From NCBI GenBank assembly GCA_012934845.2, contig WNNJ02001118.1:1-64000 (forward strand): a stretch of DNA of 64,000 nt, in the 5' to 3' direction. The number at the start of each line of letters is the position of its first letter. The first letter of the stretch is position 1. Shown here in pieces: positions 41,510-51,984 of this stretch. The DNA comes from Pomphorhynchus laevis (Eukaryota > Acanthocephala > Palaeacanthocephala > Echinorhynchida > Pomphorhynchidae). The position numbers and the translations under genes were made by a program. The notes below the pieces were generated by a model, which did not search any database, had not been told where the DNA came from, and saw only the letters and a list, made by a program, of their open reading frames with translations.

Positions 41510-43156
41510 ATCAGCTAACTGAGTCTACGTATTTAATATAGTTATAAACTAAACAAAACATAATAATGCTAAATCAAAATTTAATGATTAAATAATAAAA
41601 TTAATAATTGTTTTTAGATTTTCTGTAATTTAAATCAAGTTGAAATAAAAAATTTAAATTTAAAATAAACGTCATTTTTATGAATTGACTAATAAATAAC
41701 AGACGTTGTATTAGAACAAGAATTAGAGGTCATCAGGAGGTACTGCTATGCTATCAGGTTTCGGCCCCTAACTCCTCTACCCGACATAGCAGCGGGGCCA
41801 AATACATGCTAATGATGCATTTCCTCTGATAATACTATCTAGTATCTTATTTTAATACAAAGTATATTATTTATTATCCATCCATAAAAATTTGCCACTT
41901 AAGAGTTTAAATTTAATCTTTATATTATTGTGTCGATTTATATATTTTACTATTTTCTGCTTGATGTTATTTTTATAGTAACCTAGTTTAAAATATGTAT
42001 CTATTAAATTATTTAAATGATTTTGAAGAAAGCCAATATCATTTCATATTGTTGCGATTTTTAAAATTTCATTATTTGATGTTTTATATTTTATATTATA
42101 TATGGTATTCATGAATGCTCATGCAAAAATATGTTTCTTGTAAATTTAAATATGTCATCTTTACAATATAAATTAATAGTAGTTTTAGTGAATGTTAATT
42201 TAATTTTCATGTCTAGATATACACTTTCTATATCATTAATATTGGTTTTGTTAAGAATATGGCTTTCTGGATAAATTTGTTTACTAATTGAATAAAAATT
42301 ATTAGAATTAAATACACATATATCATCAATGTATCGAAACATATATTTCATATATTTATATTGTTTAGATTTAGTTTTTACACAGTAATGAACCATTTCA
42401 TATTCTATAAAGCTTAGAAACAAGTCAGCTATAATTGGGCTACTATTACCACTCATTGGAACACCTTTTATTTGTCTAAATATAGATGTCCCTACTTTTG
42501 AATAATTTTGATTTATCAAAATATTTAAGGATTCTATTAATTCAATTTTATCCATATATTTATATTTATTTGATGGTTTAATTTTTGTTAGATAGGCGTT
42601 ATAATTATTATAACATATATATGTATATCTTTTTCCGAATATAAGGTTAATTAATTTTACTAACGCTTCTTTAATATCTACTAAACCTAGATTTGTATAA
42701 AGCGTACTAAAATCGTATGTATTTATATTTTGAAAATTTATTCTTTTTGTCTGTTCTAAAACTTCTTTTGTAGAATTAATACTGAAATAGTGTTTTATAC
42801 CAGTATTAATTTCGATTACCTTGCAATATTTTTTAAAATGTGCTTTAATTACTTTAAGTATTTTATTCATATAGACAGAAAGTAGTTTTAATGTACATTT
42901 AAACGCACTACATATGAACCTAGGTTTTATTGGATTTTTTTGTAATTTAGGATTCCAATATAATATAGGTATAGTTTTATTATCTAATTCAACCTTTATA
43001 CCCTTTAAATCCATTATAGAACAATGACTTGTAATAATTGTTTCTAAACTCAACTCACTACGTTCATATGCTGGATTTACATTTAAAATAAGCATTTAAA
43101 TCATTATAACGAATTGTAAATTTTATTTTATGTTATTATTAAATCTATATTTATAC
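41510..43156 (-). mobile_element. PLE-A copy 3, RT and tail (element continues at 46484-46925)
   Basis: Tail 41510-41880 (TACGTAGACTCAGTTAGCTG end, CTGATGACCTC, GGGGCCGAAACCTGATAGC), degenerate C-terminus 41880-42108, RT ORF 42109-43095, and N-terminal sequence to 43156. The N-terminal region resumes at 46484 after a 3.3-kb R2-like insertion flanked by ATATTTATAC on both sides. Confidence 0.85.
42109..43095 (-). CDS. PLE-A reverse transcriptase
   Basis: A 328-codon uninterrupted frame. PLE RT motifs: PILYWNPKLQKNPIKPRFI (motif 1, PKlHK-like), STKEVLEQTKRINFQNINT and TYDFSTLYTNLGLVDIKEAL (motif A, with F-S-T-L-Y-T), FRQIKGVPMSGNSSPIIADL and FLSFIEYE (B), YMFRYIDDICVFNSNNF (C, intact double Asp), YLDMKIKLTFTKTTINLY ('FLDi' block with a Tyr). 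Lysine/asparagine/isoleucine-rich in keeping with AT bias. It ends FLHEHS at a frameshift; the family C-terminus follows without a GIY-YIG. EN-lacking PLEs are known as telomere-associated in some animals. Reverse transcriptase, likely nuclear. Confidence 0.8.
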   Translation of the reverse strand: MLILNVNPAYERSELSLETIITSHCSIMDLKGIKVELDNKTIPILYWNPKLQKNPIKPRFICSAFKCTLKLLSVYMNKILKVIKAHFKKYCKVIEINTGIKHYFSINSTKEVLEQTKRINFQNINTYDFSTLYTNLGLVDIKEALVKLINLIFGKRYTYICYNNYNAYLTKIKPSNKYKYMDKIELIESLNILINQNYSKVGTSIFRQIKGVPMSGNSSPIIADLFLSFIEYEMVHYCVKTKSKQYKYMKYMFRYIDDICVFNSNNFYSISKQIYPESHILNKTNINDIESVYLDMKIKLTFTKTTINLYCKDDIFKFTRNIFLHEHS

Positions 43157-43271
43157 TATTATTAATTATAGTATTATTAATTTATACTATTATTAATCTA
43201 TATGTATCTTGATCAATAACTACTTACAATCAGAGCACTGAAGCTTAAACACACAACTGAATTAAAAAAGT

Positions 43272-43790
43272 TTGAGAGATAAATACATATATGAAAATTT
43301 ATGTGTTCAAGCAAATTACATCGAACAATACAACCGAAATTACCAAAGTTTTACGAAACACCACAATTGGAGTACTTACAGTTACATTATGCCACGTGGT
43401 AAGCCTTCTTCCACTATCAAATGCTGTGCCTGCAACGGTCCTAACGCTAAGTGCAAGGGCTGCATATGTGCAAAAGCGGACTCTCTATGTGCAAAATGTG
43501 CCGCCCCTGGTTGCGCTCGTAGAAGCACCATCGTAGATTCTTATTCGATAATCAATTATCCCAATTCGGTCGCGTCCTGTCCTACTGTCTTTATCAGGAC
43601 TCCGGAATACCAGCAAGGAATCGGCCCGTCGGATGTGTCACGCACGATGAGACTTTCCCAGTTAATGGTGCGGCTATTTACTATCAATCAGTCATACAAT
43701 GGAGACATAATCTCGTCGTACTTCCTCGATGTTTATCCAGCAACACCATTGTTGAAATCATCGCAACATTTTACAGGTCCGTGGTCCTGA
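43272..43790 (+). pseudogene. R2-like N-terminal Cys-rich module
   Basis: A 172-codon frame; an internal ATG starts MPRGKPSSTIKCCACNGP, followed by NAKCKGCICAKADSLCAKC and AAPGCARRS. The pattern C-x2-C-x6-C-x2-C-x-C-x6-C-x2-C-x4-C suggests a multi-zinc DNA-binding domain. The remainder (VFIRTPEYQQGIGPSDVSR, RLSQLMVRLF) has no recognised fold. Such a module N-terminal to this RT type is what I expect for a target-recognition domain. Confidence 0.6.
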
Positions 43791-43956
43791 AGACCGAGAC
43801 TTTCGAAATGCGTTGAAAACCGCTGCGGTATTTTCGCAATGCGTTCTGCAATCTTTCAACTCCAGCAGGATATCAGACATACGAAAAGCCCTTGTACGGC
43901 GACTTCCTCTTTAAAATCAGGCAAAGTTCTTTGAACTTTTTGACAAGGCTAGCTAT

Positions 43957-45173
43957 TTGCAACAGCAACTTAATCGAAATGTTCAGTCTGAACAGCAGGA
44001 CTGGTTAAAACTATACCGCAAACTCATGACTAAGGGTAAGTTACGTGCAGCAACAGCTGTTCTGGAAGAAAATGTTTTTGCCGACACACTCAAACATGAC
44101 TCCTCAATTGACCTCGTACCAGTCAAGGAAATTTTAATGTCTCTCCATCTTGAGGCGATCCATCCAGCGAGAGAGATACTACTAAATAAGCCAATACACG
44201 CTCATATCGGCATCACCACACTATATTTGCAATTATTGATGAGGATTCAATAGTCAGAGCAAGCAAAATAACGAAGGGTTCAGCTGGCCCTTCTGGTCTC
44301 GACGCGTCAATGTGGCGACACATGCTGACAGGATTCGGAGAACACTCAAAGACCTTGGCCAAAGGTCTTTGAGTGCTGAATTTGCTGTAAAATTAGCATC
44401 CGATCCTATTCGTCATATATGTCTTGAGGCGTTTACGACCAGCAGGTTAGTGGCTCTTGAAAAAAGACTGGTGGTGTCCGACCGATTGGCGTGTGTGATG
44501 TTGCAACGCGCATCGTATCAAAGATGATATTGAGATTAATCCGGGAAGATTTGCAAGACGTTGCGGGATTAGAGCAATTGGCAGCCTCGCAGAGGAGCGG
44601 GATCGAATACGCTACACATTCCTTGCGTAAATGTTTCCAAGCCAACCCAGACTATTGTGTCCTTGCTGTTGATGCGTCAAACCCTTTAAAGTGATTAATC
44701 GAAAAGCCGCACTGGACAATATGAGATATATAGCACCTGCTTTGTCGACTGTGCTTAGTAATCTATATGCATCACCGGTTCAGCTTACCCTTAGTGGTGA
44801 TAGTATATATTCGCACGAAGGCTTCACACAAGTAGATCCACTTATGATGGCCGACTTCTCAATGGCTTCTCTCTCTTTAATTGAAAACATACGTCAACAG
44901 GTTCCTGGTATTATCCAGAGATGGTTCGCAGATGATGGTAATTTTGTCGGGAAATTCGAAGTCTTGAGGAAAGTGTGGTCCATTCTCTTAGAGCTTGGTC
45001 CTAAGTACGGTTATCACGTAAACGCATCTAAAACCGAATTGCTAGCAATAAGAAGCAGTAGAGTTGACATCTCTCTCTATTATCCGCTGATGTCGAACTG
45101 TCCACATCTGGTATTAACATCCTTGGTGTTCCCATCGGCACCACATAGTACGAATGCAATTACACGGAATTAG
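43957..45173 (+). pseudogene. R2-like reverse transcriptase core
   Basis: Spread over four frames: KLYRKLMTKGKLRAATAVLE and MSLHLEAIHPA (pre-RT), GSAGPSGLDASMWRHML (44278 on), RPIGVCDVATRIVSKMILRL (44480 on), DVAGLEQLAASQRSGIEYAT, CVLAVDASNPLK|VINRKAAL (motif A, with VDASN), SIYSHEGFTQVDPLMM (motif B; GTTQGDPL-like with G to V), IIQRWFADDGNFVG (motif C, FADD) and GPKYGYHVNASKTELLAI (D). All catalytic aspartates are present. Four shifts or stops break it. Confidence 0.75.
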
Positions 45174-45734
45174 AAGTAGAGTGCTGGTCTAATCTTATAA
45201 TTCGTCTGACACGCGTCGGATAGATAGATCCACACGTTGCTTACATAGGATTGGTTCGTTTGGTGCAGTTCAAGTGAACGTATTTCATGTGCTCAGTGAA
45301 ATGCAGCCATTCCCACACATACTGTATGTACAAATCTATCAACGAAAGATCGTTACAGCAGTCATCGGACGAAGAGTAGACGAAGACTGGATTGCGATCT
45401 TAACTTCTCCGATAAGCGATGGTGGTCTTGTCATATGTGACCCAAGGTTCTCTGCACACCTGGAATTAGGTTGTTCTTCGAAAATATGCGATACATATGA
45501 AACCGGAGAAACTGAAAACACTTTGCGCTTACTACAAGACCGCGTTATGAATCCGGGTTGTGTAGTCTAGCCAAGCGTGGCTAGACTCGGTTTAGTCACA
45601 ACCCAAATCATCTATCATGCCTCCAAGGATGGTGCCTCCTCGTGGTTAAGCGCTCTACCAGTAAGGAGGGAACGCTTCCACCTAAGTCGCAATGAATTTA
45701 TAGATGCACTCTGCGCCCTGTACGTTTGGACGCC

Positions 45735-46395
45735 CACCGAATTGATTGAGTAAGAACGTCTGGCTTGCGAAGATAACGTTAATATCAGCCATGCCATTTC
45801 TTGCAAACGAGGAGGGTTGCCATCAATCCGGCACACTATCGTGCGGGACTTGCTCGCGGAGGAGCTTACAACAATTTGTCATGGTGTCGGGGTCGAACCT
45901 GAGCTAACTGATGTCCCAGCTGAATTTGATTTCGAAGCTCGGACGACTACGCGCGACAGAGGTGCACATTTAGACATTGTATGTTCCGGACTTCAGAGTA
46001 ATCGATTTGAGCTGACGCTTCTAGACGTCACCATCTTTAATATTTACGCTTAATCGTATGCTTGTGGTGTCCTCGCATCCATGTTTGCCAGCAATGAAGC
46101 AAGAAAAAAGGCGAAAAACAGTGAACGCATTGTGAGTCTTGAACGGAGCAGATTCGTGCCTCTCGTGTTCTCCACGTCGGGTGGTATGTGTGACGAGATG
46201 ATACTATTTCTGAAATCACTAGCTGCGATTAAGGCGCAGCGCTCAAGACAGCAATATTCCGAAATTTTGGCACTTATGAAAAAAATTTCGTTTGCAATTG
46301 CTCGATCCTCTTTTGTTTGTCTAAGATCGCCCCGTTCTCGCTGTGGCATGCCTGTAGGGTATTTTCCTACCAGCACGCATCCAATCACAAAATAA
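45735..46395 (+). pseudogene. R2-like zinc knuckle and restriction-like endonuclease
   Basis: CEDNVNISHAISCKRGG (H...C knuckle) and LPSIRHTIVRDLLAEELTTI precede ELTDVPAEFDFEA, AHLDIVCSGLQSNRFELTLL, DVTIFNIYA (D and D-x-T pair of a PD-(D/E)XK fold). Then, past a stop, ASNEARKKAKNSERIVSLER, SRFVPLVFSTSGGMCDEMIL and KSLAAIKAQRSRQQY. Frame 45817-46053 and frame 46081-46395 are separated by a single TAA plus a shift. The endonuclease would cut target DNA for target-primed reverse transcription. Confidence 0.75.
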
Positions 46396-46483
46396 TGACA
46401 ATATCATAATTGATTGCACAAAGGCGCATTTGAGGGAACCGAAGATTGTATCAAATATATAATAAATTATGCTTATTTAAAAA

Positions 46484-46925
46484 ATATTTATACCCTTTTG
46501 ATAGCATTTTCCTTAATTCACAATTTTTAATTAATTCTAGATTATGGGTACAGATATGTTCATTTATTTTATCAAAACTAAGACTTTTGTAATTGTATTC
46601 AGTTTCTATGATGTTTTTAATATTATCATTACATAAAGATCTTTCAATTCTTTTTTATAATTGCAAATTTTTCGTCCTAGTGGCTGTAACAACTTATACC
46701 TTATTTTAGGAATATATTTACTTAAATCTGATCCTATTATTTCTCTACTTTTAGAATGATTCAAAAGTTTACCTATATTTATGTTATCGATACATATTTA
46801 TACATATTTAAGATATGTAACGCATTCAGTTTCTATGATGTTTCTAATATTATCGTTACATATTGATTTCAATTCTTTATTATAATTACAAATTTTTCGT
46901 TCTAATAACGGGAAAAACTTATACC
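46484..46925 (-). pseudogene. PLE-A copy 3, N-terminal part
   Basis: The reverse complement of 10190-10310 is readily recognised (GAAACTGAATACAATTACAA, AAATGAACATATCTGTACCC). The segment is internally duplicated: CATTCAGTTTCTATGATGTT occurs near 46598 and again near 46825, each followed by a matching ~90-bp stretch. It ends at the tRNA-like repeat. Confidence 0.7.
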
Positions 46926-47093
46926 GGGGCACTGCCGGGGATCGAACATGAATCACGAATTTGTATGACCAGAAATTCAGTTATCCGCAGTACTACCGCT
47001 AACAGCGATCGGGTTCACTTTTCAAAAATGTGTTTGACAAATTGTCCTCGTTGTGTGCACTGCCGGGGACGGACATGAATCACGAATTTGTGA
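46920..47093 (-). repeat. tRNA-like SINE fragment, with a partial second copy
   Basis: Minus strand: TAGCGGTAGTACTG (A-box-like, 47001-46988), then 40 bases later GTTCGATCCCC (B-box-like, 46947-46937) and GGCAGTGC. The pieces CACGAATTTG and CACTGCCGGGGA(T)CG recur at 47057-47091. The anticodon arm is imperfect, so this is a tRNA-derived SINE or tRNA relic and not a working tRNA gene. Confidence 0.4.
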
Positions 47094-47099
47094 AAAAAA

Positions 47100-47650
47100 A
47101 AATCAGAAAAACTTAGATGTGTCAATTGTAAGTTTTCACATAGGGCATATTCTCACGCGTGCACCCATTTTAAAGATTATTTAAAGTAGATGAACGGGGA
47201 GAATAAAAGAACATTGAAGGAGCACAGTCCCATATTAAAGCAGTTTATCAGCATGTTTCACACATGAAGATGTTAATCGACAGACTAAACGGACTAGAAA
47301 ATATAAAAGCGATAATGGCCACAGGGAATAAAATCATCAAACAAGATGTCGAAACATAATGAGGTCAAAAACTCAAAAAATGAGCTAAAAAATACATCAA
47401 TAATTATAACGTAGCTGAGATTAAAAAATCAATACTCCCTCAAAAAATGACAAATCGTATTTCGGTTTAAAAATGTGTTAAAACGGAAGAAAAGAATGAA
47501 ATCATGGATACTATCTCCTTGGTTCCATACAGCTCTAAAGATTCTAATATTTTTACAGTAGCAAGAAAACATACTCAAAATAAAAATGCTTCAAAATAAA
47601 GTTGTCTTAAGTGTGGTGAATTACACTCTTCTGCATACGCAGTCGTGTAA
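47100..47650 (+). pseudogene. ORF1/gag-like zinc-knuckle relic
   Basis: EKLRCVNCKFSHRAYSHAC (47108-47164; C-x2-C-x3-H-x7-C) is followed by a polar stretch (HIKAVYQHVSHMKMLIDRLN). About 450 bp later comes a second knuckle-like SCLKCGELHSSAYAVV (last Cys lost). Stops intervene. It resembles the gag-like ORF1 of Jockey/I-type LINEs. Confidence 0.35.
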
Positions 47651-49260
47651 AAGGAGGCGCATCGAGTATAACTCGTTCGATGGCATAACGTTGTTTGGTT
47701 GCACTATAGGGATCGTTAGGACCTGGTACAATATTCCTATTTTTATCATGGATATGTCGTCTTTATGCAAAATACATGTTCTCCACTGATGTTAAACAAT
47801 TTAAGCAGACAACTCGAATATTACACAATTTCCACATAAAGTTGAGGCAGGTTAAGATCTCATCATGGTCTCAATGACTATCAGGTGTCTTAACGCTTGC
47901 TTGATTTTAGAGGGATCCAGCGAGGTAGGCTCTTATCAAATGCTGAAATTCTTTGTTTCCTGCTTTTCGGTTTATTTAGCAAACTGCTACATAAAACCTG
48001 ATGGCTTGTGGAAGAAGGATAGTAAGAAGGCCGTTAAGAAGTTTCGGCTTAGATTGTTTAATACCTGTATAAATTACATTGTTGGTAGCTGAATGATTCT
48101 GAAGGAAATCGAGTAAAATGACTGATTGACAAATCGGGGGAGGCTATAATCCCATTGGATGAATCTTTATTCCTGCGTAGTGCAGGTTACTAATCAATTT
48201 TAGACTAAGCAATTCAATAAAAAATGTCAAATTTAGGATAAAATGGTTAGAACATATCGAATAGGACGGATTAAATAACGGGCATAAACTTGAGTACGGC
48301 TTGAAAGAAATGATCCAGAAAACCAGATTTTAATCGACCAAGGATGGTATCCAAAACATCCAAGTGTATTTTAACAGTAATAATGATAATATTGATAGCA
48401 TTTTTAATCAGATATCGAAGGAATGTGAGAAATTGTGTGAGTATATAAAATTTTTAATGAATTTTGTAAAAATAATGTCAATATTATCATTAATAATGTA
48501 AATGCTAAAATTAATTCAAATGATTTTATTGTAAATTTTATAGACAAATGTTAATGATGGTTTTATAAACATATGAAATTTTTTATTTGTTATTACAAGC
48601 TTCTAACACACAAAGTATTTTTTCAAACCTTTTTGGCTTGAACGTTTTGACCTTTTTTGTTTGAAAAGGACACTATGCGTTGAAAGCTTGAAATAATAAA
48701 AAAATTAATGTCTATAAACCTATCATTAACTGATATAAAGAAAGACATAAATTCAAGTCTACAATTTTAATATTGAATTATTTAACTCAGCAAATAAAAA
48801 ACATATGCAGACGAAATAACCGCCATTGCCAAAATACAATCCTAAGCACATGAAAAAAACTACTCTAGGATTAAGAGCCCATCCTAATATGTCGTTGAAT
48901 CGTGATGAAATGAAGCTCCTGTCTTATTAGACTCCTTAATAAAGAATGGTAATCAACCATAAGATCACATTTCGATCTCGGAGAGTATCAGCCTCTAAGT
49001 TGACTGTTTCAAAAAGCTTTGGGATTGTTGTTCCAAACGTACTCTCCACCTCATTGAGGCATGGAACGAAAATATTATACTGGAAGATTATTTGGATGCT
49101 TGGCTTAGATTAACCTCTAAGATTTCATCGAATGGTATCTCGGCGCACGCGATTGCCACAAAGTTGATCGACAAGGAACTCCGAGAGTGAGTCGCCGGTA
49201 AACTGCTAGCTTTACCGCAAGTAGCATGGCCAGATATTGCACTCGGAAAGGTGATATTTC
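47651..49260. other. Decayed sequence with no assignable gene
   Basis: Short frames only. One hairpin-like motif, TTTGAAAAGGAC...GTTGAAAGCTTG (48660-48690), matches the PLE-type motifs elsewhere. The stretch 49000-49190 is G+C-richer and open in one frame (EAWNENIILEDYLDAWLRLT) but unrecognised. Confidence 0.4.
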
Positions 49261-49279
49261 ATCTTAAACGTCAAGAGTA

Positions 49280-49560
49280 TCAACGGCTAAGAACACGAGA
49301 CTGATCATTATACCCAATAATATGGTGATGGTCTATGAGAAAGCTCTAGAAAGATACCTGGCCTGCCACTACAAATATCAGGAATTGTTGGGTGACCACA
49401 TTCAAGGGGTCATAGTGGTAGAGGAACTGTAAAAGCAATCAGAGACTTGCGGGGTTTTCTTACCAAGGATACACGGCCGGCGCTGCTGTATTCTCTGGAT
49501 GCGTCCGCAGTTTTTGACAACTACATAATAGACCCAGTATTAGAAACGTTGTATGCTTAA
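49280..49560 (+). pseudogene. RT fragment of an unplaced retroelement
   Basis: Frames read RLIIIPNNMVMVYEKALERY (compare 'RpI.l....k..Ekil'), then GHSGRGTVKAIRDLRGFL (2a region) and ALLYSLDASAVFDNYIID (motif A, with LDAS.vFD). It breaks off right after. A hairpin-like motif follows (49555-49584) and another lies at 49864-49896. Confidence 0.45.
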
Positions 49561-50139
49561 AAAGGACAAACATTCGAAAGTTTAGCAATCGCGAACAACG
49601 TTTTGGCCGTGGATTACGGGATCAACTTTGAGGAAGCAAAAACAGTCTGCGTCAAAATCAGCACATTCAAATGCTTGATTAAAAAATCTTTACATATTAC
49701 AAGCAGAAGACGCCTATGACAGTTATTGTTAGCACTTAAAGATCATAAATGTATTGGTTCTTCCATTGACTTGCGCTGCTTTCTTCCGTAGATTACACCC
49801 TATCTTTTTCCATACGTATTTCATTGGTAAAGATTTCGTGTTAATCTAATAAGCAAGTGTATGCTTGAAAAGGACAAGCAGTCAAAAGCTTGCAGCTAAA
49901 GGAAATTTATAATACTCGTTTCTTATTTAATTTTCATCAACATTAAACAAAGTACGATTTGATATAAAATATAACAAAGAAAAAGTTTTAAAATAAAGTA
50001 ATTAAATAAATTTACTACATTTTGATAACCTGTGATTGATTCAATATATCCATTTACGAAGGCTAAAGATGATGCATTTCTTCCGTAGCATCTCGCCTGA
50101 TGCCACGGAAGAATCAATCTTAACTGCAACATCCTAATC

Positions 50140-50250
50140 TGTTAATGATTTATAGATTAACATTTTATTTATAAATATTTTTTGAAAAAATCCTTAGTAA
50201 AATATCGCATAAAAGGCCAATTTCATATTTATCTGCATAAAATAATAATT
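50140..50250 (+). repeat. Solo diverged copy of the 106-bp satellite
   Basis: ATAAATATTTTTTGAAAAAA, TCCTTAGTAAAATATCGCAT and AAAAGGCCAATTTC align base for base with the array monomer (TAAACAATCCTCAGTAAAATATCGATTAAAAGGTCAATTT), including the diagnostic TATCG/AAAAGG subtype. It lies 41 kb from the array edge. Confidence 0.75.
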
Positions 50251-50752
50251 AAATTAATTTTAATAATTAATATTGTCATATTGAAAATTTTCACTATTAA
50301 CTTTAGATTGGCTATTCGTTAAACAATTAATAATACAATTATTTTTGAAATTATTTAAATAATTTTAATAAGATCAGATTTGCATATTGTCATTACTAAC
50401 AGTATATTAGGAATTCTTAAAAAAATTAAAAATATTTTTATTTTTGAAATTGAATAATATTGCATTTGGATCAAAAGAAATTGTTTTTGTCGAAGCATCC
50501 CCGAATATTAAAACTCTTAAATATTTCGGCTGTTCATGCAGCCCGTTCCAATCTGGAATTTATACATTAGATAAGCGTTATAAGTTAAATCAAACAAAAT
50601 CATAACATTAAAACAAAGACTCGGGAACCCGGAATCGTCTAACCCGTAGGAAAGTGTGATCGTCTTTGCACCTCCCTAAGTTTATTCTTTATAGTTCTAG
50701 CTTTATAGTTCTTGAGAAACTAATTACGAAATGCTAACTTTATTATTAATAT

Positions 50753-50850
50753 TGATTTCGTGACAGTCGAAACTGTATTCGTTTCGGGTTACAATAAAAT
50801 ATGCACCAAGCTCAATTAGCGAAAATGACGCGGGGATTTCAGAGATGATT
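50753..50850 (+). repeat. Dispersed ~95-bp repeat, copy 2
   Basis: GATTTCGTGACAGTCGAAAC, GGGTTACAATAAAATATGCA, CAATTAGCGAAAATGACGCG: the partner of 13437-13532. The flanking 50250-51160 shows no gene. Confidence 0.65.
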
Positions 50851-51166
50851 ATATATTCTGCGTAATTTTCTAACATAGCTTTTGTCCCTATTTTATAGCT
50901 AAATCTAAAGTAGAAACCGTTTCGGTTTCAAGATAAAATAAGACAGACGCGTTATGAATAAATACGCATATAAGTCATAAATTTGAATTTATATTCTCCT
51001 TAATTTGTTTTAAATATAAATGAATTCATACAATATAAATTTGAATAGGCTGATATGCTCTTCATTTTTCCGTTCGTTTAATCTTTACTTGATTTGTAAG
51101 GCGTTTCTTACTCAAAATAGCGGAAATCATCATTTTTGAATATAGGAAGAACTCGAAACGGCAGTC

Positions 51167-51331
51167 TTATTCATCAATCTTCTTGACGTTTGGTTCGTGT
51201 TTTACTAAATTATGACTTAATGTCGATGGAAATTCGTCAGGTATCATATCAATCCATGGTTCGATAATCGACATAGCGTAGGAGTCCATTTTTACATCAA
51301 GATCTGGTAGTTCATTCAAAATATCATCGAC
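51167..51331 (-). CDS. Unrecognised host gene, last exon
   Basis: After acceptor GCCTTTCAG the exon encodes VDDILNELPDLDVKMDSYAM, SIIEPWIDMIPDEFPSTLSH and a tail ending KKIDE, then TAA-type stop. It is in phase 0 with the preceding exon (51376-51464). The acidic, Pro-containing peptide shows no motif I can assign. With the exons below and at 60.64 kb it forms ~178 residues of one protein. Confidence 0.65.
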   Translation of the reverse strand, partial: VDDILNELPDLDVKMDSYAMSIIEPWIDMIPDEFPSTLSHNLVKHEPNVKKIDE

Positions 51332-51375
51332 CTGAAAGGCATGTTTCAAAGTAAGCACAATAGACGATAACCCAC

Positions 51376-51464
51376 CTCGCAATTATCTGATTCATTCACT
51401 TCTCTGGAGAGAGTAATGTCTGTACAATCTGTCAATGGTTTACATGCATCGATTGCTTGACCAA
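51376..51464 (-). CDS. Unrecognised host gene, penultimate exon
   Basis: Acceptor GCTATTCAG and donor GAG|GTGGG enclose 89 bases: two bases completing a codon plus 29 codons reading GQAIDACKPLTDCTDITLSR and EVNESDNCE. The phase-1 entry matches the phase-1 exit of exon 51985-52131, and the phase-0 exit matches the last exon. The 44-bp intron to the last exon is very short. Confidence 0.65.
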
Positions 51465-51715
51465 CTGAATAGCTTATTATTCAATTTGATTAATCAAATA
51501 TTAATTAACATTTAAATGTTTTAATTAAATGTTTTAATGTGCACATTTTTTTATGTACAAGTATATTTTTAGACACATAATACATGCGCCTCGATCGTTA
51601 TGTTCAGCAAATCAAAATTTACTTTAATAAATGATCGGTTGTTTCCGGGGACTCTTTTATCGGAAAGCTTGACAATTAATATTTTTACTAAAAATCAATC
51701 CTAGAGATGTAATAT

Positions 51716-51800
51716 AAATGTAATATAATAATGTAATAATGTAATATAATCGAAATGTAATATATATATATTACATTATATTACATATATAATATACTGA
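51716..51800. repeat. ATGTAATATA simple repeat and palindrome
   Basis: ATGTAATATA/ATGTAATA units are repeated, followed by their inverted counterpart ATATTACATTATATTACAT, which gives a potential AT hairpin in an intron of the minus-strand gene. Confidence 0.65.
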
Positions 51801-51884
51801 TATATCTCACTCATAATATGTGATATTATATTTGATATTACTAAACTTTTTTGATTTATACAACTAATATACAATATTTAATAT

Positions 51885-51927
51885 ATTCGATATTTGTAAA
51901 ATATCGAATATTTTACAAATATCGAAT
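51885..51927. repeat. Perfect 20-bp inverted repeat
   Basis: ATTCGATATTTGTAAAATAT (51885-51904), spacer CGA, and its exact complement (51908-51927). It could extrude as a cruciform. It is intronic in the minus-strand gene, 58 bp from the exon ending at 51985. Confidence 0.85.
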
Positions 51928-51984
51928 GTATATATCGATATTTTATAAACTATTTTAATAAACACGAAGAAACCTTGTTTATAC

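Larger units (their letters stand above)
43157..46483 (+). mobile_element. R2-like RLE retroelement, nearly full length, with 10-bp TSD
   Basis: A 3327-bp insertion into PLE-A copy 3. ATATTTATAC flanks both ends (43147-43156 and 46484-46493), and the PLE sequence is continuous once it is removed. It encodes, over many frames, a Cys-rich N-terminal module, pre-RT region, RT, a CCHC-type knuckle and a PD-(D/E)XK-like endonuclease. The 3' end is A-rich (TTATTTAAAA). Non-LTR elements of the R2 group carry an RLE downstream of RT; most are sequence-specific, but this one sits in an AT-rich PLE. Confidence 0.8.

Noticed and set aside
46920-47033. Functional tRNA gene
   Set aside because: Anticodon stem is not properly paired and the acceptor stem does not close; only box A/B-like sequences persist.
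47586-48092. Short plus-strand ORFs (67 and 75 codons) as genes
   Set aside because: They do not resemble any family, lack splice context, and lie in decayed retroelement sequence.
51716-51927. Replication origin or promoter from AT-rich palindromes
   Set aside because: Nothing beyond base composition supports it; the tract lies in an intron.
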